Source: a bacterium
GTDB lineage: Bacteria > Electryoneota > RPQS01
Direction: 5' to 3'
DNA length: 64,000 nucleotides
Assembly (NCBI GenBank): GCA_036504735.1
Contig: DASXUQ010000005.1
Span: 403,377 to 467,376, forward strand
Part shown: piece after piece, positions 26,129 to 34,571 of the stretch
Position numbering within the stretch: the first letter of the stretch is position 1
Layout: every line of letters begins with the position of its first letter
Program-made: the position numbers and the translations under genes
The notes under the pieces: model-generated
What the model was told of the DNA's origin: nothing
What the model saw: only the letters and a program-made list of their open reading frames with translations
Databases searched by the model: none

Positions 26129-26971
26129 CTACGGCTGAGTTTTGCAGGCACGCACTTCGTACACGCCGATATTGACAACCGTCGTGCAGGGGAACGTGAT
26201 GTGAATAAACTCATCGTAGAGGAAGGTATCCGGCAGCGTGGCCAGCGCGAGCGACGTGTCATTCAACACATCGTGGAGATAGATCGTGTACTGCGGATGG
26301 TTCACCGGATGGCCGTGGATATCCTGCGTGACGCGCCGCCATTGCAGGCGAACGGAATCGTCATGCGCGGGATAGGGCAGTGTGATGATGATCAGGCTAT
26401 CGGGGGGACGCGGCGGTGTGCCGTCCACGATGACGGTGGCGGTATCGCCGCTGAGCATAATGGGCTGGGGAGTGTCGGTTGTCCCACTGAAGCCATTGCC
26501 GTTGACAAACCCGATGGCCGTGGTGGTGTCAAACGGCGCAATGGCCTTGACGGTCAGAGTGGCCAGCGTCACCGCGCCGGCGGGAAAATTGGGATGAAAA
26601 AAGCCATCCACGCGCAGGGTGTTGGCCGAGAGTTGAGTAGGGAGCAGATTAAGACGCGGATCGGAGCCGGGAGTCACGGATAGCAGTTCGAGATTGGACT
26701 GATCAAAGGCGAAGCTCAAGCCGAACACCCGTGCGTCAGTGAGCGTCGCGACAATTGAGACGGAAAACTCACTGCACCCGTTATTGGTTTGAATGACGCC
26801 GGGGGTCAGATGGATGAAGCCGCCCGTGTCATCAAGCCCGTTCCCAGCGGGGCGCAAAGCCGTCGAAGAAGGATCGGCGGCAACGGAAGACAATGCCGTG
26901 CAAATGCCAAGAAAAGTAAGGGCTGCACGACAGGTTCGGAAGAAACGATTGGTCTTTATACTCACGTTCAA
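26129..26971 (-). CDS. Small secreted cohesin-like/FN3 protein, first gene of the operon
   Basis: 280 residues. Signal peptide (residues 1-32), a cohesin-like domain (about 55-190: SEFSVSIVATLTDARVFGLS, FDQSNLELLSVTPGSD, TLATLTVKAIAPFDTTTAIG) and a C-terminal FN3-like domain (about 195-275: SVRLQWRRVTQD, YTIYLHD). No sorting domain. The start is TTG at 26971 with AGGTGA 6 nt upstream; a GTG two codons later is possible. The giant beta-helix gene begins 93 bp further on. Layout and length match the gene at 19492-20235, but sequence likeness between the two seems slight, so they may be distant paralogues. Confidence 0.75.
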   Translation of the reverse strand: MNVSIKTNRFFRTCRAALTFLGICTALSSVAADPSSTALRPAGNGLDDTGGFIHLTPGVIQTNNGCSEFSVSIVATLTDARVFGLSFAFDQSNLELLSVTPGSDPRLNLLPTQLSANTLRVDGFFHPNFPAGAVTLATLTVKAIAPFDTTTAIGFVNGNGFSGTTDTPQPIMLSGDTATVIVDGTPPRPPDSLIIITLPYPAHDDSVRLQWRRVTQDIHGHPVNHPQYTIYLHDVLNDTSLALATLPDTFLYDEFIHITFPCTTVVNIGVYEVRACKTQP

Positions 26972-27053
26972 ATCTTGTCACCTGGGTTACATATTCGACG
27001 ATGTGCGAATAAGACGACGACAACGGCCTGTACTACTACAACAACGTATAGAT

Positions 27054-27082
27054 AATTTATACTCAGTCTACGGCAAGCGCAA
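27054..27082 (-). promoter_or_regulatory. Possible promoter of the cohesin operon
   Basis: Minus strand: TTGCGC (27077-27082), 17-bp spacer, TAAATT (27054-27059), leader about 75 nt. The A+T-rich gap 26972-27449 otherwise shows only the divergent promoter at 27315. Confidence 0.35.
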
Positions 27083-27314
27083 GCAATGCAAAGTTATAAG
27101 ATGGCGAATTTTTTAAGCGGATCGTTGAACCTGATTGACCCACATTGGCGACCTTGGCACCACATGAACATGTTGCGCCTGAGGAAAACACCGTCGTTTG
27201 GCAAGTTAGACGACAATGCGGATCTTGCCATATATTTATCCACATTGGGCTCAGTTGCCTTGGGCACCCGAGAGTACATTTAGGCGCATCGATTGCCTCT
27301 CTTCCGCTCGGAAA

Positions 27315-27344
27315 TTGTACAAAAAGGATAGCATTAAGTATAAT
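27315..27344 (+). promoter_or_regulatory. Probable promoter of the methyltransferase-like gene
   Basis: TTGTAC (27315-27320), 18-bp spacer, perfect TATAAT (27339-27344); about 100-nt leader. Confidence 0.55.
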
Positions 27345-27449
27345 AAACCACTAATATTAATGCCCCGGGTGGAGAGATGAATACTGGCATGAGACATCAC
27401 GATTTCGTACATTGGATTTTCGCATATATGCCGCAATAAGGAGAATTCT

Positions 27450-27884
27450 GTGAGCATGCGCAGCGTTATTCTGGTTGCCGTGCAAGTTGTCGCCATCGTG
27501 GTGATGGCGGGCAGCGGCAAGCTGGTACCGTCGCAATTCTGGCTGGTGGTGCTGGGTATTGCGGGAGTGCTATTGGCGGTATGGGGCATTGCGACTATCC
27601 GGCTGAAGAATTTGCGAGCGGTTCCGGAGGTCAAGCCCGGGTCCACGCTGGTACGGCGCGGACCCTACCGGCTGATCCGGCACCCCATGTACGCGGGATT
27701 GCTCGTGGTGGGTATTGTGTGGATGATCAGCGACTTTTCGTGGCTGCGTCTCGGGGCAATGGTTGTGCTGACGGCAGACCTCTTGGTGAAGATGCACTAT
27801 GAAGAGAGATTCCTGCAAGCGGCCTTTCCCGAGTATGCCGACTACAAGCAGCAGACAAGAAAACTGATTCCCTTCGTGTATTGA
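27450..27884 (+). CDS. Isoprenylcysteine carboxyl methyltransferase (ICMT/PEMT)-like membrane protein
   Basis: 144 residues with about four membrane segments (residues 4-20, 28-48, 81-100, 103-115). The ICMT/PEMT signature is clear: GPYRLIRHPMYAGLL in the cytosolic loop, then YEERFL, FPEYADYK and TRKLIPF at the C-terminus, which bind S-adenosylmethionine. Bacterial members methylate lipids or other small hydrophobic compounds; the substrate here cannot be told. The start is GTG at 27450 with AGGAG 6 nt upstream; an ATG two codons on has poorer spacing. It is 105 bp upstream of the glycosyltransferase gene, with no clear terminator between. Confidence 0.88.
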   Translation: MSMRSVILVAVQVVAIVVMAGSGKLVPSQFWLVVLGIAGVLLAVWGIATIRLKNLRAVPEVKPGSTLVRRGPYRLIRHPMYAGLLVVGIVWMISDFSWLRLGAMVVLTADLLVKMHYEERFLQAAFPEYADYKQQTRKLIPFVY

Positions 27885-27989
27885 GCTGGTCCGGTCATTG
27901 CACGGATGGAAGTAATGCGATGCGGGGACCACAACGGCGGTTGCGAGAGTGCATCCTGACGGCATGACGGAAACGATTGTTCACGGGAA

Positions 27990-28817
27990 ATGGGACCTAT
28001 GGCAGGAACGGCGGGCGGAAACGCTTTCAATATCGCAGGCGTGAGAGTCGATGACGTCACGCGGGACGATGTACTGGCGGCGGTGGAGCGGTTTGTGGCG
28101 GACGACGGGCTGCACCGGATTGTAACGCCGAACGTGGATCACATCCTTCACGCGCAGCGAGACCGGATGTTCAAGCAAGCGGTGAACAGCGCCGCGCTCT
28201 CGATCCCCGACGGCAAGTGGCTGCAACGGGGTGCGCGCCTGCTGGGAGTGAACATCCGCGAAGGAATCGCCGGCAGGCTGCTGGTGGAGCCGATGTGCGA
28301 ACTGGCCGCACGCCACGGGTGGTCGGTGTATATTCTCGCGTCCATCGGAAACATTGCCGAGCGCGCCGCCGACACTTTGCGAAAGCGATACCCCGGATTG
28401 AAGATTATTATGGCGCGTTCACCGTCGATGCGTTTCGGACAGGACGCCGCGGAGACGGCGGAACTGTTGCGCGAATTGAATGCACTGCGGCCCGATATAC
28501 TTTTTCTGGGACTGGGCGCGCCGAAGAGCGAGAAGTGGCTCTATGAGCACCGCGAACAGATCCCCGCGCGGGTGGCCATCGGCGTCGGATACGCGTTCGA
28601 CATACTGGCGGGCCGGATCGCGGAATGTCCGCGCTGGATCACCGCGGCAGGAATGGAATGGGCCTACCGCCTGCTCAAGGAGCCGCGCCGTTTGTGGAAG
28701 CGCTATCTGGTGCGCGACCCGCAGTTTTTCGGATTATTGATCAAACAGAGACTCTCCGGCGGTTCCACCAAATGGGTGTGGGACGCTTCCGCGCAGGCTC
28801 CGACCACGCACCCCTGA
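27990..28817 (+). CDS. WecG/TagA/CpsF-family glycosyltransferase
   Basis: 275 residues. The GT26 family pattern is complete: FNIAGVRVDDVTRDDVLAAV at the start, IVTPNVDHILHAQ (the T-P-N segment with catalytic Asp next to it), LSIPDGKWLQRGARLLG, VYILASIGNIAERAA, PDILFLGLGAPKSEKWLYEH and GVGYAFDILAGR. WecG adds N-acetylmannosaminuronate to lipid-linked GlcNAc; TagA adds ManNAc in teichoic acid linkage units. In a Gram-negative setting a step in surface polysaccharide synthesis is likely, although no other polysaccharide genes lie nearby. C-terminal extension after residue 255 is low in complexity. Start ATG at 27990; an ATG at 27999 is also possible. Confidence 0.92.
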   Translation: MGPMAGTAGGNAFNIAGVRVDDVTRDDVLAAVERFVADDGLHRIVTPNVDHILHAQRDRMFKQAVNSAALSIPDGKWLQRGARLLGVNIREGIAGRLLVEPMCELAARHGWSVYILASIGNIAERAADTLRKRYPGLKIIMARSPSMRFGQDAAETAELLRELNALRPDILFLGLGAPKSEKWLYEHREQIPARVAIGVGYAFDILAGRIAECPRWITAAGMEWAYRLLKEPRRLWKRYLVRDPQFFGLLIKQRLSGGSTKWVWDASAQAPTTHP

Positions 28818-29150
28818 TTTCCTTCCCCTCCTCCCTCCTTCCCTTCTTTTCCACATGATGACCGGCATCAACTGCGAGGTTGATGCTTTTCGACAAACGT
28901 TTCCGAATCCAACCCTGCAACCCGCTGCATAGCATCGTGCCGAATGCGGCGGCAAACGTCCAAGTCGCGGAGGCGTGACGCGCAACACCCGCCCCTGTGG
29001 CGGCAATAAGCGGGTCAGAACGGCGGAAAGATCTGGTACGGGATTTGTACCTTGCGGCGATGAATAGATGTATCTGTGAATCGCCATCGATGAACCAGGC
29101 TGCAGAGACGGATCGCCGCTTTGCAGGATGTGACGAAAGCAAGGTAACGT
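28818..29150. other. Intergenic region, nothing recognised
   Basis: 333 bp between the glycosyltransferase and the glycoside-hydrolase-like gene. I see no gene, tRNA, clear hairpin or convincing promoter, though a promoter for the gene at 29151 must lie here or upstream. Confidence 0.5.
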
Positions 29151-31931
29151 ATGCGTGGTCTGCCCTTCCACCGTATTCTCGCTCTTTTGCTGCTGGTGTG
29201 CGTTGCCCGGTACTCCTACGCCGGACTGAGGGACATTCACCCGCGCCCGCAGCAGATGGGTTTGCTGGCCTCGCAGCCTGTTGCCCTGGCGGGAACACCC
29301 TATCTACTGATTCCGGATAATCCCAATAACGACGAACAACTGGCGGTGACGGAGGCGCAGCGGCTGGTCAGCGAGCGCACCGGCCAGACTCCGATTGTGG
29401 TCAACCAGTCCGCCTACACCGGGCAGAGTCCGGCGATCTGGCTGGGCACTCCGGCGCGATTTCCGGCGCTCGAAGCGGCTCTGGATTCGACCGGAATTGA
29501 CGGGATGGGCTTGATTACGCATCCCGAAGAGTACCAGCTTGTGGTACAGGACGGCCGTATCCTGCTGGCGGCGGCGGATCAGCGCGGCGTGCGCTGGGGC
29601 ATGATGTCGCTGGTGGAATTGATGTCGACTGTGATGGGGCGAATTTATGTCGATCAGGCGTACATCCGGGACTGGCCGCTGTTCCCCAAGCGGATCGGGA
29701 CCATCAATACGCCGCTGCGCATCCCTTCCGATGTGAGCTATGCCAACCTCGTCGCGGATTATTCCTACAACGCGCGGATGAATGAGATCGAGGCGAATCT
29801 GCCCGAATGCGGCAATCGCAGCGCGTATCCGACGTGGGTGGAATACATGACGAACCTTTCAGCACGCATCCGGAACCGCGCGCAAGTTGTGACGATGTCC
29901 ACCGATGCGACGGCGCACAATGTACCGGTCATGTGGTGGCAAGAGGGCGTTCCGATTCGCGGGACCCTGATGCGCGTGAACGGCACGGCATTTGTTCCCG
30001 TGGCGGACGGATACCACATTGTGATGCCGAACGGCGATTTCGAGAGCTGGACGAACAGCAGGCCGACAGGCTGGCAGATGGCCAACGACACCCGATATGC
30101 CTATGTTTTCCGCGATGCGGTCACCCAGCATTCCGGCCAGAGCGCGATCAAATTCACCGGATTCGGTTCGAATTCGCCCAGCGACATGGAGATGTACAGC
30201 GACGTATACTTTGGTCCAAGCCGGTTGCTGAAGATCAAGTTCTGGTATAAGACGTCCGGGTATCGGGGCCAGGTGCTGATCAATTTGACGGAAATGCGCC
30301 CGCCTTACAACCGCTTCGACAATCGTTTTCTGAGTTTCAGCGCGCCGACGACACAGGATTGGACGCTGCAAGAGGTCAGTTTCTGCACGTACAATGCCGA
30401 TACGGGCACCTGCATGATCGGCCCCTGGTGTCCGGCGGAAGGCACTCTCTGGCTGGACGACATCACTTTTGAGACGGCGGATCTTTCCGAAATGGTGCGG
30501 CGTAGCGACACGCCGCTGGCGGTCAGAAAAGCGGGGCAATTCACCACACCGCTGATCGAAGGGGTGGATTACCGGGCCGTGGAGACCTACAGCACGACGT
30601 ATCCGCAATATCTTAAACAGCCACGATTGGAGCGGCTGACCGGCGGACAATTGAGCGACGGCGACACAGTAAGCGTGGACTGGTCAAGCGCCATGCGGTA
30701 TCAGGGCGGGCGGCAGACGGAATGTTTCAGTTTGCTGGATCCCTTGCTTGCCTATCAGGATCGTATCGCGGCTCTGGATTCCATGCTGCATCCGGACGGA
30801 TTTAAAATCCACATCAACGAGGTGTCGTACGCCAATTACGATGAGACGTGCACGAGCAGGCACATGACTCCGGCGCAACTGGTGGGGAGCTATTGCCGGC
30901 AGATGTACCAGATTATTCAGGGCCGGCGGCCGGGCGCACCGGTGCGGATTTATGGCGACGCGTTTGACACCAATGTCCACGACGTGCGGGCCATGCCCGT
31001 GACGGTGACCCCCTGGACCATCGGCTCTTTACAGGAGCTTCCTTCAGCGGTCGAGATGATGGCGATGCTGGGCTATTCGGACAACCTCGACTCCAGCATG
31101 ACGTACTTCAACAGCAACGGGCACTCCTCGGTCATGGCGGTTCAACTCTGGACGAATTACGGAGACTTCATAGAGGCGGTACGCGCGGCGAAACGACATA
31201 TCGCGGCCTGCCCGGGCGTGCAGTTTTATATGTGGGATGGGGATTGCAACGACCAGTTGAACTGGCGCATTCCCGATTTCGGCGACATGGCGTGGAATAT
31301 CGGGCCGTACATCGTGCACAGCCCGCCGCAATTCAGCTCGCGACCGGATAGTATCCGTCTGTTCGCCGAGATGTGGACGGACAGTTTTCACCGGGCAGAG
31401 CCGACGTTTCTGACGTCCACCACGCTGACCTATCGCTGGCTGCCGGCAGGGAGTTTCGCCACGGTACCGCTGGCACGGACAGGAACAGACGGCTACGCCG
31501 CGACGATTCAGGCGGTGCCGTCGGGAGCCACGGGGATCAGCTACTACCTGTCGGCCACCGACCATCGCGGCGAGACTCACAGCGCGCCGGCGGATGCGCC
31601 GCAGCGGACCTTTACGGCCATGTTTCCGTTGAACGGCCAGCCGCCGGGCAGTGAGAATGCAGAGCCGGTGACATTTTCGGTTCGAAGCTGCGGCGAGGGA
31701 ACCTTGGTGGAATGGCCGCAGGTCAGCGGCATCCAGTGGTACGAAGTGCATGCAGGGACGTCGCCGGATTTTGGCGAGCATTCCCGGACACTCCTGTCGC
31801 GGCAGAGCCCGTCGTGCCCGCGGTATTTGCTGCCTCCCGAGCGTGGCGAAACACCGGCCGGGAACATGCAGGTTTACGGATTCCGAACGCCGGACGCGCG
31901 TAAGCAATACATCGCGGATCGAAAGAAGTAG
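29151..31931 (+). CDS. Secreted glycoside-hydrolase-like protein (GH20-type N-domain plus carbohydrate-binding module)
   Basis: 926 residues. A signal peptide (ILALLLLVCVARYSYA) leads to an N-terminal domain like the small alpha/beta domain before GH20 barrels (IHPRPQQMG, then ADQRGVRWGMMSLVELM). A barrel-like part follows (FPKRIGTINTPLRIP), interrupted at about 290-435 by a carbohydrate-binding beta-sandwich (MPNGDFESWTNSRPTGWQMA, YSDVYFG, LWLDDITFE), then the barrel resumes (FKIHINEVSYANYDETCTSR, VRIYGDAFDTNVHD, FYMWDGDCNDQLNW). The C-terminus has Ig-like domains. The usual GH20 Asp-Glu pair is not evident, so hexosaminidase activity is doubtful; the DET or DGD loops may supply acids. ATG 29151 follows AAGG. 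There is no sorting domain. Confidence 0.75.
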   Translation: MRGLPFHRILALLLLVCVARYSYAGLRDIHPRPQQMGLLASQPVALAGTPYLLIPDNPNNDEQLAVTEAQRLVSERTGQTPIVVNQSAYTGQSPAIWLGTPARFPALEAALDSTGIDGMGLITHPEEYQLVVQDGRILLAAADQRGVRWGMMSLVELMSTVMGRIYVDQAYIRDWPLFPKRIGTINTPLRIPSDVSYANLVADYSYNARMNEIEANLPECGNRSAYPTWVEYMTNLSARIRNRAQVVTMSTDATAHNVPVMWWQEGVPIRGTLMRVNGTAFVPVADGYHIVMPNGDFESWTNSRPTGWQMANDTRYAYVFRDAVTQHSGQSAIKFTGFGSNSPSDMEMYSDVYFGPSRLLKIKFWYKTSGYRGQVLINLTEMRPPYNRFDNRFLSFSAPTTQDWTLQEVSFCTYNADTGTCMIGPWCPAEGTLWLDDITFETADLSEMVRRSDTPLAVRKAGQFTTPLIEGVDYRAVETYSTTYPQYLKQPRLERLTGGQLSDGDTVSVDWSSAMRYQGGRQTECFSLLDPLLAYQDRIAALDSMLHPDGFKIHINEVSYANYDETCTSRHMTPAQLVGSYCRQMYQIIQGRRPGAPVRIYGDAFDTNVHDVRAMPVTVTPWTIGSLQELPSAVEMMAMLGYSDNLDSSMTYFNSNGHSSVMAVQLWTNYGDFIEAVRAAKRHIAACPGVQFYMWDGDCNDQLNWRIPDFGDMAWNIGPYIVHSPPQFSSRPDSIRLFAEMWTDSFHRAEPTFLTSTTLTYRWLPAGSFATVPLARTGTDGYAATIQAVPSGATGISYYLSATDHRGETHSAPADAPQRTFTAMFPLNGQPPGSENAEPVTFSVRSCGEGTLVEWPQVSGIQWYEVHAGTSPDFGEHSRTLLSRQSPSCPRYLLPPERGETPAGNMQVYGFRTPDARKQYIADRKK

Positions 31932-31950
31932 ACTGCTGCTTATGAACCGC

Positions 31951-31984
31951 CAAAAGCCCCGTTCGCACTGCGAGCGGGGCTTTT
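31951..31984. terminator. Rho-independent terminator, bidirectional
   Basis: AAAAGCCCCG (31952-31961) pairs with CGGGGCTTTT (31975-31984), with inner pairs around loop ACT. T-run on plus, A-run before it makes it usable from the minus side for the gene ending at 32037. Confidence 0.85.
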
Positions 31985-32036
31985 CCTAATGAGCGCCGGA
32001 GGCGGGCCGGCACCGATGAAGTAATCGATACATTGG

Positions 32037-32672
32037 CTATTGAGCGGCAGCCCGAAGGGCGTTCAGATCCGAGGCGACGATGTGCTGGAGGTTGCGCGTG
32101 ATCTTTTCGACGGGCCAGTTCCACCAGGCGATTTGGAGAAGGGTTTCGATGGTTTGGGGAGAGAAGCGCATGCGCAACACCTGAGCGGGATTGCCGCCGA
32201 CCACCGCATAGGGAGGAACTTTGCCAACGACGAAGGACTTGGCGGCAATGATGGCTCCATGTCCGACTTTCACGCCGGGCATGATGACGGATTCGTAACC
32301 GATCCAGACATCGTTGCCAATCACGGTATCGCCCTTGTACGGCAAGTCACCCGGCTGCGGAAGAACCCTTTCCCAGCCTTGCGCGAAGATCGAAAACGGA
32401 AACGTGGAGAAGCCGGACAATTTGTGATTGGCGCCGTTCATAATGAACTTGACGCCTTGCGCCAGAGCACAGAACTTGCCGATGATGAGCTTATCCCCGA
32501 TGAAGGGATAGTGGTAGAGCACGTTGCGTTCGAAGTTCTCCGAGTCGTCGGGATCATCGTAGTAGGTAAAGTCACCGATAAGGATGTTCGGATTTGTGAC
32601 CGTGTTCTTGATAAAGCAGACGCGGGGGAAACCCGGCATGGGATGTTTCTGTGCGGGATCGGGTCCGTTCAT
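32037..32672 (-). CDS. CatB/Vat-family O-acetyltransferase (hexapeptide repeat)
   Basis: 211 residues, the length of xenobiotic acetyltransferases. Hexapeptide left-handed beta-helix repeats are clear (IGDKLIIGKFCALAQGVKFI, TVIGNDVWIGYESVIMPGVK, VGHGAIIAAKSFV), with the family's active-site loop MNGANHK (His 83), and the end VPPYAVVGGNPAQVLRMRF. Relatives acetylate chloramphenicol or streptogramins; many chromosomal ones have unknown substrates, so resistance should not be assumed. The ATG at 32672 is used, with GGAG about 10 nt upstream; a GTG at 32681 lies too close to that site. It follows pruA on the same strand, with a hairpin between. Confidence 0.9.
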   Translation of the reverse strand: MNGPDPAQKHPMPGFPRVCFIKNTVTNPNILIGDFTYYDDPDDSENFERNVLYHYPFIGDKLIIGKFCALAQGVKFIMNGANHKLSGFSTFPFSIFAQGWERVLPQPGDLPYKGDTVIGNDVWIGYESVIMPGVKVGHGAIIAAKSFVVGKVPPYAVVGGNPAQVLRMRFSPQTIETLLQIAWWNWPVEKITRNLQHIVASDLNALRAAAQ

Positions 32673-32696
32673 GGGAAGCACACTCCATGATATGCG

Positions 32697-32723
32697 GCAG
32701 GGGCAGTCGTGGACCGCCCCTGC
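32697..32723. terminator. Hairpin between pruA and the acetyltransferase gene
   Basis: GCAGGGGC (32697-32704) pairs with GCCCCTGC (32716-32723) over an 11-nt loop. No T-run; a REP-like element is also possible. Confidence 0.4.
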
Positions 32724-32745
32724 TTAGACAACGAAGGAAAATGGC

Positions 32746-34290
32746 TTAGAATCTTTCGGTGACGCTTTTGCCTTGCAGGAAGAGTTGCAGATAGTCGCGG
32801 CCACCGGCCTTGCTGTCGGTGCCGCTCTGGTTGAAGCCGCCGAAGGGCTGCACGGCGACGAGAGCGCCGGTGCACTTGCGGTTCAAATAGAGGTTGCCGC
32901 AGTGAGCATGAACGCGCACTTTCTCGATGTGATCACGGCGCTTGCCGAAGTAACCGCCGGTAAGGCCGAAGATGGTGTTGTTGAACACCTCGAGGCCCTC
33001 TTCGAAGGATTTGACCTTGCACACGGCGAGCACCGGGCCGAAGATTTCTTCCTGCATAATGCGCGAGGTGGGAGCGACGTCGGCGATAATGGTGGGTTCG
33101 ATAAACCAGCCGGGGTTCTTCGTGTTGCCGCCGGCGACGAGGCGACCTTCCTTCTTGCCAATCTCGATGTACTCAAGTATCTTTTTGTAGGCGCCTTCTT
33201 CGCTGACCGGTCCGTGCCAGTTGGAAAGATCCTTGGTGGGACCGCACTTGATCTTCTTCGCGCGCGCTACAACGAGGTCGAGCAGCTTGTCGTAGACCTT
33301 CTCGTGGACAATCAGGCGCGAGCAGGCGCTGCACTTCTGGCCTTGGAAGCCGAAGGCGGCGGTGACAATCTGCTCGGCGGCAAATTCGAGATCGGCGTCA
33401 TCGTCGACCAGAATGCCGTCCTTGCCGCCCATTTCGAGCACGGTGCGCTTCAGCCACTTCTGTCCCTTCTGCACTACGGAGGCGCGCTGGAAGATACGCT
33501 GGCCGACTTCCATCGAGCCGGTGAAGGCGATAAAGCGGGTGAGCGGGTGGTCCACAATGGTATCACCAATGGCTCCGCCGGGTCCGGGCAGATAGTTGAC
33601 GACGCCGGCGGGAAGTCCGGCTTCTTCGAGAATCTCCATGAAGCGATAGGCAATCACCGGAGTGATGGATGCGGGCTTCAGAATCACCGTGTTGCCCGTC
33701 ACGAGCGACGCGGAGGTCATGCCGGCCATGATGGCGCCGGGGAAGTTCCACGGCGGAATCACCGCGCCAACGCCGAGGGGAATGTAATAGAGATTGTTTT
33801 CTTCGCCGGGGAATTCCACGACGGGCTGACGCTCATTCAGACGCATCATTTCGCGGGCGTAGAACTCGAGGAAGTCAATCGCTTCGGCGGTGTCGCCGTC
33901 GGCTTCCATCCAGTTCTTGCCGATTTCCATCACCATGGTGGCGCTGAACTCATGCTTGCGGCGGCGCAGAATGGCGGCGGCGCGGAGCAGAATGCGGGCG
34001 CGGGCATCGGGATCAGAATTCTTCCACCACTGGAAGGTCTTGTTGGCACTGTCGAGCGCCTTCAGAGCCAGTTCCTGCGTGCCCTTGCCGACATAGGCCA
34101 GAACCTGATCGGGATTGGCGGGGTTGGTGGACTTGATGGTGTCATCGGTAAAGATGCGTTCGCCGCCGACGATCAGCGGGATCTTCTCGCCGAAGCCACT
34201 CTCGACCAGCGCCAGCGCCTGCTCGAAGGCGGCCTTGTTGGCGGGGTCAGCAAAGTTGGTGAACGGTTCGTTTTTGAACGGGGGAAGCAT
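32746..34290 (-). CDS. pruA: 1-pyrroline-5-carboxylate (L-glutamate gamma-semialdehyde) dehydrogenase
   Basis: 514 residues, matching the stand-alone RocA/PruA type. The start LPPFKNEPFTNFADP and the segment IPLIVGGERIFTDDTIKSTNP are characteristic. Catalytic residues: Glu 286 in LEMGGKD and nucleophile Cys 320 in GFQGQKCSACSR; NAD binding by IPPWNFPGAI and FTGSMEVG; C-terminal FGGFNQSGTDSKAGG. The enzyme oxidises glutamate semialdehyde to glutamate with NAD, the second step of proline (and arginine) breakdown. No proline dehydrogenase gene lies in the window, so the first enzyme is encoded elsewhere. ATG 34290 follows GAGGAG at 9 nt. Confidence 0.96.
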   Translation of the reverse strand: MLPPFKNEPFTNFADPANKAAFEQALALVESGFGEKIPLIVGGERIFTDDTIKSTNPANPDQVLAYVGKGTQELALKALDSANKTFQWWKNSDPDARARILLRAAAILRRRKHEFSATMVMEIGKNWMEADGDTAEAIDFLEFYAREMMRLNERQPVVEFPGEENNLYYIPLGVGAVIPPWNFPGAIMAGMTSASLVTGNTVILKPASITPVIAYRFMEILEEAGLPAGVVNYLPGPGGAIGDTIVDHPLTRFIAFTGSMEVGQRIFQRASVVQKGQKWLKRTVLEMGGKDGILVDDDADLEFAAEQIVTAAFGFQGQKCSACSRLIVHEKVYDKLLDLVVARAKKIKCGPTKDLSNWHGPVSEEGAYKKILEYIEIGKKEGRLVAGGNTKNPGWFIEPTIIADVAPTSRIMQEEIFGPVLAVCKVKSFEEGLEVFNNTIFGLTGGYFGKRRDHIEKVRVHAHCGNLYLNRKCTGALVAVQPFGGFNQSGTDSKAGGRDYLQLFLQGKSVTERF

Positions 34291-34516
34291 GAAACTACTC
34301 CTCAGAAGTTCGGAAAGGCAGCGGGAGCGCCGCCGTTAATGAGACCTCGGGCAGCTTGAAGGGCTGCTATGCAAAAGCAGAGAATCCAAATCGCAATAGA
34401 AATCACAATATAGGGTAATTCTCGGACTAATTCAAGCGTGTAAATGATTGATAATGTTAAATTGGACGCAGCCGGAGGGGACAGAAACCGCCATCTTGAG
34501 CGCTGTACGGACCATG

Positions 34517-34544
34517 AAAAAGCTGACCAGAAGGTCAGCTTTTT
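34517..34544 (-). terminator. Rho-independent terminator after yeiH
   Basis: AGCTGACC (34521-34528) pairs with GGTCAGCT (34533-34540); on the minus strand the stem is followed by TTTT. It closes the regulator-yeiH operon. Confidence 0.88.
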
Positions 34545-34571
34545 CGGTCAAACTCTGCGGTCTCTTGTGCT

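Noticed and set aside
27055-27400. Several 60-70-codon frames in the A+T-rich gap
   Set aside because: They overlap each other on both strands, have no ribosome sites and coincide with two divergent promoters.
32037-32672. Antibiotic resistance gene
   Set aside because: The CatB/Vat fold is clear, but chromosomal members commonly have unknown substrates and there is no mobile or resistance context.
32773-34359. A 528-codon open frame on the plus strand
   Set aside because: Antisense to pruA, whose catalytic motifs are intact; the plus frame has no recognisable domain.
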